Assembly (NCBI GenBank): GCA_943788835.1
Contig: CALSRU010000004.1
Span: 428,300 to 492,299, forward strand
Source: an uncultured Pseudomonadales bacterium
Lineage (GTDB): Bacteria; Pseudomonadota; Gammaproteobacteria; Pseudomonadales; UBA7434
Length of the DNA stretch: 64,000 bases
Direction of reading: 5' to 3'
In this document: positions 18,084 to 27,356 of the stretch, piece after piece
How the letters are laid out: each line of letters opens with the position of its first letter
Numbering within the stretch: the first letter of the stretch is position 1
Notes under the pieces: model-generated
The model's database searches: none
What the model saw: the letters and a program-made list of their open reading frames with translations, nothing else
Told to the model about the DNA's origin: nothing
Translations under genes and position numbers: made by a program

Positions 18084-18175
18084 CTGGGCAAGCTGTCAGT
18101 GTAGTTCTGGTTGTTTTTTGACCGGCTGACTGCCAGACAATTTATTCATAATGTCTTTTCAGGAGACCTCGAAAG

Positions 18176-18466
18176 ATGAAAATTCGTCCCTTACATGACC
18201 GAGTGGTCGTGCGTCGCAATGAGGAAGAATCTACCTCAGCTGGCGGTATCGTATTGCCTGGTTCTGCCAAAGAAAAGCCCAATCAGGGTGAAGTTATTGC
18301 TGTTGGAAATGGCAAGGTTCTCGACAACGGCGAAGTCCGTGCGCTTGATGTGAAAGTCGGTGATGTCATTGTATTTGGTAAATATGCCGGCAGCGATACG
18401 ATTGAAGTTGACGGTGAAGACCTTGTTATCTTGTCAGAATCTGACATTAAAGCAGTAATCGACTAG
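18176..18466 (+). CDS. groES: Co-chaperonin GroES
   Basis: A 96-residue subunit of the heptameric lid that caps GroEL during ATP-driven protein folding. The N terminus [18 protein letters not shown], the mobile loop [18 protein letters not shown] and the [10 protein letters not shown] / [13 protein letters not shown] segments are typical. It is the first gene of the groESL operon behind the CIRCE operator; groEL follows after 96 bp. Confidence 0.98.
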   Translation: MKIRPLHDRVVVRRNEEESTSAGGIVLPGSAKEKPNQGEVIAVGNGKVLDNGEVRALDVKVGDVIVFGKYAGSDTIEVDGEDLVILSESDIKAVID

Positions 18467-18559
18467 CTATACGCCGTCAACATCAATGTCAGCGTACTGC
18501 TGTTAAAGATTCGATGTTGAAGCGTTTATTTTTGTTTAACCAATAGATTAAGGTAATGA

Positions 18560-20218
<1,659 letters not shown>

Positions 20219-20236
20219 GCTCAGCTTGTTCAAAAA

Positions 20237-20265
20237 AACCCGGTGCGTGCACCGGGTTTTTTTTT
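20237..20265 (+). terminator. groESL terminator
   Basis: A 9-bp perfect stem, AACCCGGTG / CACCGGGTT, with a 4-nt loop runs into nine T residues, 20 nt past the groEL stop. Confidence 0.95.
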
Positions 20266-20492
20266 GTGATTCGAAAACTTCATGCAGCATGTTTTTTGTA
20301 CAGGTGCGGCGCGGTATTGCGTCGCATGAATTGTTTGTGCATTTGAACTAAACTAATCGTGCTATTTTTTTATTAAGGTATTGCGCTTGCTATGTTCGGT
20401 AACGAGCGCCAACCCTTAGGGATATCACTCTCGGCTAAGCACGTTTTATTTGTTATTCACTTATTAATCTTTTTCTATTTAGGAGCAATTGT

Positions 20493-21134
20493 ATGTTTAT
20501 CGCTGATTTCCTCTTCCGCTGGTTGCATGTGTTGGCTGGTATCACATGGATCGGTCTACTTTATTACTTTAACTTTATTCAGGGCGGCTACTTTAAAGCC
20601 GCATCGGCTGAGGGGCTGGCAGATGCGAAAGCTAAGCTCGCGCCCGAGGCTTTATGGTGGTTTCGCTGGGCTGCAATGTTGACCTTTCTCACCGGTGTAA
20701 TATTGCTAGGTAGCTTGCATGGCAAGCAGCTTATTAATGATTACATTGTGTTGGGTGCCTTGATGGGTACATTGATGTTCTTAAACGTTTGGCTGGTGAT
20801 CTGGCCTAATCAGCAGATCGCTTTGGGTATGAAAGATGGTGACGCAGCCGCCGCTGGCGCTAAAGCACTGCTGGCCTCACGGACCAATACGTTGTTCTCG
20901 GCACCGATGACATTCGGCATGTTGGCCGGCCCGCATTTTGGTGGCTATGGTCGTTTATTTATCGAGGGCGGAACGGCAGGCGGTCTTGGTTTTATTTTGG
21001 CAATAGGGTTGATACTGGCGCTGCAAGTGAATGCGATTGCCGGTAAATTAGGCCCATTGACCACGGTTAAAGGCGTTATTCATTGTTCACTAGCGCTAAC
21101 GGCGGTGATCTTTGGATTAGCCTATTATTTGTAG
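20493..21134 (+). CDS. PuuD-like (urate hydroxylase N-terminal family) membrane protein
   Basis: A 213-residue protein with about six membrane helices. It opens with FLFRWLHVLAGITWIGLLYYFNFIQGGYF, typical of the Urate_ox_N (DUF989) domain of membrane-bound urate hydroxylase PuuD. The LTFLTGVILLG and NVWLVIWPNQQIALG segments also fit, as do conserved histidines that could bind heme. The cytochrome c domain found at the C terminus of true PuuD is absent, and no purine-degradation genes are nearby. Urate oxidation is therefore uncertain; this may be an electron-transfer or unrelated membrane relative. The start is supported by AGGAG 8 nt upstream. Confidence 0.75.
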   Translation: MFIADFLFRWLHVLAGITWIGLLYYFNFIQGGYFKAASAEGLADAKAKLAPEALWWFRWAAMLTFLTGVILLGSLHGKQLINDYIVLGALMGTLMFLNVWLVIWPNQQIALGMKDGDAAAAGAKALLASRTNTLFSAPMTFGMLAGPHFGGYGRLFIEGGTAGGLGFILAIGLILALQVNAIAGKLGPLTTVKGVIHCSLALTAVIFGLAYYL

Positions 21135-21157
21135 CAAGTAGGTGGTGCATTGAGTTT

Positions 21158-21187
21158 AAAAAGGAGCCTTTAGGCTCCTTTTTTTAT
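21158..21187 (+). terminator. Terminator after the PuuD-like gene
   Basis: A hairpin AAAGGAGCC / GGCTCCTTT with a 4-nt loop is followed by a T-run. The remaining sequence up to 21475 shows no gene. Confidence 0.9.
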
Positions 21188-21475
21188 AGAAGTAATTGGG
21201 GACTGCACGATAAGCTGGGTCTTATTGACCGCGAGTGGTACTGGCGTTGCCAAAGTTGTCAAAGAGCTGGACAGACTTAGCCTCTTTAGCGTGAAGGAAT
21301 GCACAATGGCATTGAGTGCTACCGGCAGAGCTTTATAATCCTATTGCTGATACCTATTGATCAATAATCTGCTGTTAGGTCTGCGAGCCTTTGCTTGAAA
21401 TTTGCTTGCCCTTATGGAGCCGAGAACGATCGTAGCTAGAGTATCAATGCCCCTTGGTTAACTTGAGAGGTCACT

Positions 21476-22213
21476 GTGAACCGTCGCGATAATGATGATT
21501 TAGAAAACATGCCACGCATGGCACCTGCTCAGGACGAGGTGGCTGGCCGGCGATCACAGGCTGGGCAAAGTCAGACGCCCAAACGGTCTAAGTCGCATTC
21601 TCGCGGAGCATCGAGCGAGAATAGTGGTTTGCTCAGTATGATTTCTCTCTTAATTGCAATTACTGCAATGGGAGCGGCTTACTTTTTATGGGATCAAAGT
21701 CGATTAACCAATGCAAGCGCAAAAAGCGTAGAGCAGCGACTTATTGTGCTTGAGTCTCAGTTAGCCAGTACTGGTGATGAGCTTTCACAGTCCGATGCAG
21801 CCGTGCGCGTGCAACTGAAAACAGTCGATACTGAGGTGAGAAAGCTTTGGGATGCCCGCAAAAAAAGCCTTAAGCTATTGAATGAGCATGATGTCTCGAT
21901 TAGGAACCTAACCACGCGCACCAGCGGTCTTAAAAAACAATACAGTTCGGCTATGGTTCAGCTTACCGCACTGGCAGCGGAGTTAGATGAAGTGGTTGAA
22001 ACACTTGAAACGGCCCAAATTACGTCGCTTCAAAAAAACGTGGGCAGTACGAACCAGAAAGTACAGCAAATGAGTAAGAGCGTCGATAGTTTGAGCGGGC
22101 GTGTGCTGGCCAATGAAGAATGGCTCGAAGCGATTAATGCTTTTCGCCGGCAGGTCAATGATCGATTGAATGAATTGCAGAATCCAACCAATACCGCACC
22201 GGTTCTAGAGTAG
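21476..22213 (+). CDS. Hypothetical single-pass membrane protein with coiled coil
   Basis: A 245-residue protein. Residues 1-50 are polar and basic (cytoplasmic), a hydrophobic segment lies at about 54-72 (MISLLIAITAMGAAYFLW), and the rest is a long Ser/Leu/Glu-rich coiled coil facing the periplasm. The start is GTG, supported by a GAGAGG sequence 6 nt upstream. No known domain is seen; topology resembles envelope or septum scaffold proteins, but that is only a likeness. It lies 128 bp ahead of the fumarase gene on the same strand. Confidence 0.6.
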   Translation: MNRRDNDDLENMPRMAPAQDEVAGRRSQAGQSQTPKRSKSHSRGASSENSGLLSMISLLIAITAMGAAYFLWDQSRLTNASAKSVEQRLIVLESQLASTGDELSQSDAAVRVQLKTVDTEVRKLWDARKKSLKLLNEHDVSIRNLTTRTSGLKKQYSSAMVQLTALAAELDEVVETLETAQITSLQKNVGSTNQKVQQMSKSVDSLSGRVLANEEWLEAINAFRRQVNDRLNELQNPTNTAPVLE

Positions 22214-22341
22214 TTCGCTCAGTTTTTTATCGGTAGTTTTTACAGAGTTTTTTCCTACAGAGCTCCTCGACGTTGAGTCTGGAACAATTGATTAATCGCT
22301 AAAGCCATTGTGGCCTTTTTACAGTAAGGAGTATGTTTTTA

Positions 22342-23862
22342 ATGGCAGTTATCAAGCAAGCCGATTTAATCAACAGTGTGGCCGACGCGCTGCAATATAT
22401 TTCGTACTACCATCCACTGGATTTTATTGAGGCAATCAACGAAGCGTACGAAAAGGAGCAATCAAAAGCTGCCAAAGATGCGATGGCGCAAATATTGATT
22501 AACTCGCGTATGTGCGCCATGGGGCATCGACCCATCTGCCAAGACACGGGCATCGTGACCGTCATTGTTAAGGTAGGCATGGACGTTCGTTGGGATGACG
22601 CGACGATGGGCGTGACCGAAATGATTAATCAGGGTGTGCGGCAAGCCTATAACCTGCCTGATAACGTGTTGCGGGCTTCTATTTTGGCCGACCCGGATGG
22701 TGAGCGAAAAAACACCATGGACAATACGCCGGCAGTGATCCATTACGAAATTGTTCCGGGTGCTACCGTTGACGTGCAGTTAGCGGCTAAAGGTGGTGGC
22801 TCGGAGGCCAAAGCAAAATTTGCGATGCTCAATCCTTCAGATTCTGTTGTCGACTGGGTGCTTGAACAGCTGCCTAAAATGGGCGCTGGATGGTGTCCGC
22901 CTGGGATGCTGGGTATCGGTATTGGGGGTACTGCTGAAAAGGCTATGCTGCTGGCCAAAGAGGTGCTTATGGAGCCGGTCAGTATCAAACAGCTGCAAGA
23001 AAGAGGTGCATCAAATCGGTCTGAAGAGTTGCGACTAGAACTTTATGAAAAAGTGAATCAGCTAGGTATTGGCGCACAAGGTCTGGGTGGTCTGACCACG
23101 GTGGTCGATGTAAAGGTCAAAGATTTCCCTACACATGCGGCCAATAAAGCCGTGGCGATTATTCCTAATTGTGCAGCAACGCGACACGCCCATTTCGTTT
23201 TAGACGGCTCTGGCGCAGTTGCCTTGGAGCCACCCAAATTATCTGATTGGCCCGATATCAGTTGGGATGTGGGTGAAAACGTTCGACGGGTAAATTTAAA
23301 TACTGTTACGGCTGATGATGTTAAAGCATGGGCCACTGGCGAGACGCTATTGCTGTCGGGGAAAATGCTGACTGGTCGAGACGCTGCTCATAAAAAAATG
23401 ACCGATCTATTAGCGCGTGGTGAAGATTTGCCGGTTGATCTAAAAGGACGTTTTATTTATTACGTCGGTCCGGTTGACCCAGTACGCGACGAGGTGGTTG
23501 GCCCCGCAGGTCCAACGACCGCTACCCGCATGGACAAGTTTACTCGCACGATGCTGGAGCAAACCGGTTTGCTGGGTATGATTGGCAAGGCCGAGCGCGG
23601 GCCTGTGGCGATTGAAGCAATAAAAGATAATGAAGCAATTTATTTAATGGCAGTGGGTGGCGCTGCATATTTAGTTGCGCAAGCTATTAAGCATGCCGAG
23701 GTCGTCGCTTTTCCTGAATTAGGGATGGAAGCTATTTACGAATTTGACTTAGAAGACATGCCGGTAACTGTCGCCGTCGACAGCCGAGGCGAGTCGGTGC
23801 ATCAAACTGGGCCGGCTATTTGGGCAGCAAAAATTCAAGAGCAAGTGATCAAGGTAAACTAA
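22342..23862 (+). CDS. fumA: Fumarate hydratase class I (iron-sulfur)
   Basis: A 506-residue [4Fe-4S] fumarase converting fumarate to malate in the citric acid cycle. The N-terminal (alpha) domain contains CAMGHRPICQDTGIVTVIVKVG, including Fe-S ligand cysteines, and GGSEAKAKFAMLNPSD. The C-terminal (beta) domain contains DAAHKKM and the GPVDPVRDEVVGPAGPTTATRMD active-site loop. The second ATG (22342) is preferred because AAGGAG lies 10 nt before it; the first ATG at 22333 is too close to that site. Single-polypeptide architecture as in FumA/FumB. Pyruvate kinase follows after 34 bp. Confidence 0.93.
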   Translation: MAVIKQADLINSVADALQYISYYHPLDFIEAINEAYEKEQSKAAKDAMAQILINSRMCAMGHRPICQDTGIVTVIVKVGMDVRWDDATMGVTEMINQGVRQAYNLPDNVLRASILADPDGERKNTMDNTPAVIHYEIVPGATVDVQLAAKGGGSEAKAKFAMLNPSDSVVDWVLEQLPKMGAGWCPPGMLGIGIGGTAEKAMLLAKEVLMEPVSIKQLQERGASNRSEELRLELYEKVNQLGIGAQGLGGLTTVVDVKVKDFPTHAANKAVAIIPNCAATRHAHFVLDGSGAVALEPPKLSDWPDISWDVGENVRRVNLNTVTADDVKAWATGETLLLSGKMLTGRDAAHKKMTDLLARGEDLPVDLKGRFIYYVGPVDPVRDEVVGPAGPTTATRMDKFTRTMLEQTGLLGMIGKAERGPVAIEAIKDNEAIYLMAVGGAAYLVAQAIKHAEVVAFPELGMEAIYEFDLEDMPVTVAVDSRGESVHQTGPAIWAAKIQEQVIKVN

Positions 23863-23896
23863 CTTTTTATTACAGTAATCAGGCAGCGGATAATTC

Positions 23897-25351
23897 ATGC
23901 AAAAAGTATTGAGTAGTATTGAACGACGTACAAAAATCGTGGCAACTTTGGGGCCTGCATCGAGTTGCGTCGAGGTTTTGAGTGATTTAATTGAAGCAGG
24001 GGTGGATGTATTTCGATTGAACTTTTCACATGGCTGCCACGCCGATCATAGCAAAGCGATAAAGATTGTGAGAGAGCAGGCGACTTTAAAAAATCGTCAT
24101 GTTGGGATCATGGGCGACTTGCAAGGGCCTAAAATACGTATTGGGCAATTGCAGCAAGATTCGATGGAGCTGGCTAACGGTCAAGAAATTGTTTTGACCA
24201 TTGATGCTAGCAGTGCTGACAGTCTAAAAAATCGCGTCCACGTTACCTACGAGCCGTTGCCCACATCGGTCCACGCTGAGGACATCTTGCTCCTTGATGA
24301 TGGTCGAATTCGTCTGTTAGTAAAAAGCACTAGCAGTACTGATGTAGTTTGTGAGGTGACACAGGCCGGACCGTTGAGCTCTCGCAAAGGTATTAATCGA
24401 CTCGGTGGCGGTTTAGCTGCAGATGCGATTACTGAAAAGGATTTGGAAGATTTGCAGTGCATTATTGAAAACAATCTTGAGTTTGTTGCGGTTTCTTTTC
24501 CTTGCCGGGGCTCCGATTTACTACCCGTGCGCGATGCGTTGACTAAGGCAGGTAGTGAAGCCAAAATCATTGCTAAAATTGAGCGCGCCGAAGTGGTGGC
24601 TAACGATGCCAATCTACAGGAGCTTATTGACGCGGCCGATGGCGTTATGGTCGCGCGGGGTGATTTAGGCGTTGAAATTGGCGATCCGCAGCTGATTGGC
24701 ATTCAGAAAAAAATCATCAAAATGGCACGCAAATCTAACAAACCCGTGATTACAGCGACGCAGATGATGGAATCCATGATCACGCAGCCCGTACCCACGC
24801 GCGCCGAAGTATTTGATGTGGCGAATGCGGTGTTGGATTGCACCGATGCGGTGATGCTTTCGGGTGAAACTGCCACTGGGGCTTTTCCGGTTAAGGTGGT
24901 AGAGGCTATGTCGGAGACAGCCATTGGCGCTGAAAAACATCCTACCATGGTGCAGTCAGGTTATCGTCTCGAACGAATATTTACTGAAAGCAACGAATGT
25001 ATTGCGTTATCAGCGATGTATGCGGCCAATCATCTCGAGGGCATTTCAGCTATTGTTTGTTTGTCGGAATCGGGTAATACACCTTTGATCGCTTCCCGAA
25101 TACGTTCGGGTTTGCCTATTTATGGAGTATCACGAAATCTTATGGCGTGTCGGCGCATGGCCTTGATGCGCGGAGTCATCCCCTTGTATTTTGATCCCAC
25201 TCAAAGCGGCGATGTCGGCGAAGCTATTATGTCGTTGATAGCCGAGCGCGGTGAGTTATTGTCAGGGCAACGTATAGCCTTCACATGCGGCGATTCGCCT
25301 GGTGAGGGAGGATCATCTAACACCTTGAAGCTGCTGACTTACCGTGCTTAG
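23897..25351 (+). CDS. pyk: Pyruvate kinase
   Basis: A 484-residue glycolytic enzyme transferring phosphate from phosphoenolpyruvate to ADP. RRTKIVATLGPAS, GVDVFRLNFSHG, GDLQGPKIRIG, the active-site lysine in KIIAKIERAE and the metal/substrate loop GVMVARGDLGVEI are intact. MMESMITQPVPTRAEVFDVANAVLDCTDAVMLS completes the family signature. C-terminal allosteric domain present. It probably shares a transcript with fumarase and ends at a bidirectional terminator. Confidence 0.97.
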   Translation: MQKVLSSIERRTKIVATLGPASSCVEVLSDLIEAGVDVFRLNFSHGCHADHSKAIKIVREQATLKNRHVGIMGDLQGPKIRIGQLQQDSMELANGQEIVLTIDASSADSLKNRVHVTYEPLPTSVHAEDILLLDDGRIRLLVKSTSSTDVVCEVTQAGPLSSRKGINRLGGGLAADAITEKDLEDLQCIIENNLEFVAVSFPCRGSDLLPVRDALTKAGSEAKIIAKIERAEVVANDANLQELIDAADGVMVARGDLGVEIGDPQLIGIQKKIIKMARKSNKPVITATQMMESMITQPVPTRAEVFDVANAVLDCTDAVMLSGETATGAFPVKVVEAMSETAIGAEKHPTMVQSGYRLERIFTESNECIALSAMYAANHLEGISAIVCLSESGNTPLIASRIRSGLPIYGVSRNLMACRRMALMRGVIPLYFDPTQSGDVGEAIMSLIAERGELLSGQRIAFTCGDSPGEGGSSNTLKLLTYRA

Positions 25352-25437
25352 CTGCGTTAATCATTGAAAAGTTGATGCTCCGAGCCTTCGGGCAAAGGTA
25401 AGTTGAATGACCGTAGGCTATTTCATCATTACTAAAA

Positions 25438-25470
25438 AACCCACACTGGCAACCAGTGTGGGTTTTTTTT
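25438..25470. terminator. Bidirectional terminator between pyk and the secreted protein gene
   Basis: A 12-bp perfect stem, AACCCACACTGG / CCAGTGTGGGTT, with a 3-nt loop is flanked by A-run and T-run. It can therefore end transcription from both converging genes. Confidence 0.95.
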
Positions 25471-25524
25471 GAGCCGAGCAAAAGAGGAACTCTTAGTAAC
25501 TCAGATCCATCTCAATGACCTGGC

Positions 25525-26988
25525 TTACTTCACTTTACGGCTTGCTCTAACGATACTGGCAAACCCTGCAAATAATGCCAACATGCCTGCTACGCCCATG
25601 ATCGGAACATTAACCGACTCTACACACTGCGCTTGATCTACCGCTGGTAAAGTGCCGGGGATAACCCATCCCTGCGTCCAATCGTTCTCACAGTCACGTA
25701 CAGCACCGATAAACTCGACTGAATCAAAGAAAGTATCGCCAGTAATCAATGCATCAGAAGTGGGCTGTTGAATCGCTTCGTTAAAGCCGTTGATATAACC
25801 GTTGAATGATGCTGTGTAGGCGACTGGGGCGTCACCAGCACTAAACGCTGAACCTAGATTTGGGCAGTCACCTACGGCTGAGAGTAAAGTCGATGTTTCA
25901 GTATCAGGGTCAAAACAATCGTGGCTTCCAGCCGTCATTTGAATAGCAACGTTAGCATAAGTTAATGCGTTGTTTTCGCGACTTTTAATGCCGTCCGATT
26001 TGTTACCGTCTTTATTCGAAGAACTGTTTGAGATGATCGAAATGTTGGCAACCTTGCCTGCTGCTGGCTCAAATGTTCCTTTACCATCCACTTCGAAGCC
26101 ACGATCGTGTGGCAAGCTTGCATCTTGGTAAACTAGAACATACTGGGCTTTACCGTCCCAGCCGCCAGTTACATCAAATGAGTCGTCCCGGTTGCTGGTA
26201 AGCACTAGGTTTTTAACGTTAACCGTACCACCGAAAAATTCGACGCCGTCATCTTGGTTGGCGTGCACTTGAATGTGGTTAACGTCCGTGCCGCTACCCA
26301 CACCTTGAAAGGCAATACCGTTAAACTCAGACACCGCAGAGAAATCGAATCCGGCATAAGCTAAAGTGGTGTACTGCAAAGTACCACTGCTGTCAGTATC
26401 ATTATCACCACCATACGTGCCGGTGCCGGCTTCTCCATATTTAACACACGTTCCAACCGAGCCGCAGTTATTAATACTCGCATAACCGTTTATGTAGAGG
26501 CCTCCCCATTGCGCACGTTGACCGCCGGTACCGTCCAGATCTTCCATCGAAGTCATACGAATGGGATTGTTGGCCGTACCAACCGCATTGATGTCTGAGC
26601 CACGATGAATGACGAGCAGGTCGGTTGAGCCGCCGCCGCCAGTACCAGCAATAGTAACGCCAGCGTTGATATTCAACGCCGAAGCATTGGCATCTGCAGT
26701 GACCGAGGCCACGATGGACTGGGCGTCTTCAGACTGAACATCAGTTTCGTTACCAATCTCAACTTTTCCATCAAGAACCCATAAAATGCCGCCGTTGGTG
26801 GCAGTTAGCGTAGGTGCTGGTCTCGCCAAATCGTAAACACCCGACAGTGCGCAAGCCTCGGTGGCCCCAGTAGCCGTGAGAGCTGCGGAAGCTGCTGCGA
26901 AGGTAGCAGTGTTTGTTGGGCAAGCAGCGTTGGCTGCACCCGCAGATATTGTCAGTATTGAAGCAGTTAAAATTGATAGATTACGCAT
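25525..26988 (-). CDS. Secreted beta-helix-like protein, probable partner of the TonB-dependent receptor
   Basis: A 487-residue exported protein. I chose ATG 26988, which has GGAG 8 nt upstream and starts the signal peptide (MRNLSILTASILTISAGAANA). The body is rich in Gly, Asn and Asp with short repeating strands. It includes GTANNPIRMTS, QWGGLYINGYASI, HANQDDGVEFFGGTVNVKNL and TSNRDDSFDVTGGW, a pattern typical of right-handed parallel beta helices. The C terminus has VPIMG, about 16 hydrophobic residues and a basic RASRKVK end, like the sorting tails of PEP-CTERM/IPTL-type proteins. It may therefore be anchored or sorted to the surface. A Pho-box promoter precedes it and the receptor gene lies just upstream. 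No enzymatic motif is seen. Binding of a phosphorus compound is inferred from context only. Confidence 0.65.
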   Translation of the reverse strand: MRNLSILTASILTISAGAANAACPTNTATFAAASAALTATGATEACALSGVYDLARPAPTLTATNGGILWVLDGKVEIGNETDVQSEDAQSIVASVTADANASALNINAGVTIAGTGGGGSTDLLVIHRGSDINAVGTANNPIRMTSMEDLDGTGGQRAQWGGLYINGYASINNCGSVGTCVKYGEAGTGTYGGDNDTDSSGTLQYTTLAYAGFDFSAVSEFNGIAFQGVGSGTDVNHIQVHANQDDGVEFFGGTVNVKNLVLTSNRDDSFDVTGGWDGKAQYVLVYQDASLPHDRGFEVDGKGTFEPAAGKVANISIISNSSSNKDGNKSDGIKSRENNALTYANVAIQMTAGSHDCFDPDTETSTLLSAVGDCPNLGSAFSAGDAPVAYTASFNGYINGFNEAIQQPTSDALITGDTFFDSVEFIGAVRDCENDWTQGWVIPGTLPAVDQAQCVESVNVPIMGVAGMLALFAGFASIVRASRKVK

Positions 26989-27231
26989 AAGAGTACTCCG
27001 GTAATTTAGGTTAATGTAAGCTCTTGCTCCTAACATTTTCATGCCGATAGCAATGAGCCCAAATTCTTTTTTGATAACATGAGTCGCTGGTTTCGACTGC
27101 GCAAAAGTGCACTTTTCATAATTGTGCTGATCACTCCGCTTCCTGTGAAAAACGCCATAAGATTCATTGACATTAAACGGAGAAGTTGTGATGCGTGGGC
27201 ACTCGCGCCTGCGAACCTTAACTCGGAGAGA

Positions 27232-27287
27232 ATATTAGGCAGTGGCGATGACAGTTAAGCGAGTATTTGATTTCAGAATTGTGACGG
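27232..27287 (-). promoter_or_regulatory. Pho box and -10 of the secreted protein gene
   Basis: On the minus strand, four 7-mers start every 11 bp: CCGTCAC (27281-27287), CTGAAAT (27270-27276), TACTCGC (27259-27265, weak) and CTGTCAT (27248-27254, perfect). The spacers are AATT, CAAA and TTAA. TAATAT (27232-27237) lies 10 bp after the last unit, as in PhoB-activated promoters where the box replaces the -35. Confidence 0.7.
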
Positions 27288-27356
27288 CTAAGGGGACTTG
27301 AGAACCCCTTAGGTAAAATAGGCATATCAGCCTGAGTCGGTATTTCCTAATGACTG

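Noticed and set aside
20392-20682. 96-codon frame overlapping the start of the PuuD-like gene
   Set aside because: The PuuD-like frame has the ribosome binding site and family motifs; this frame runs into it out of phase.
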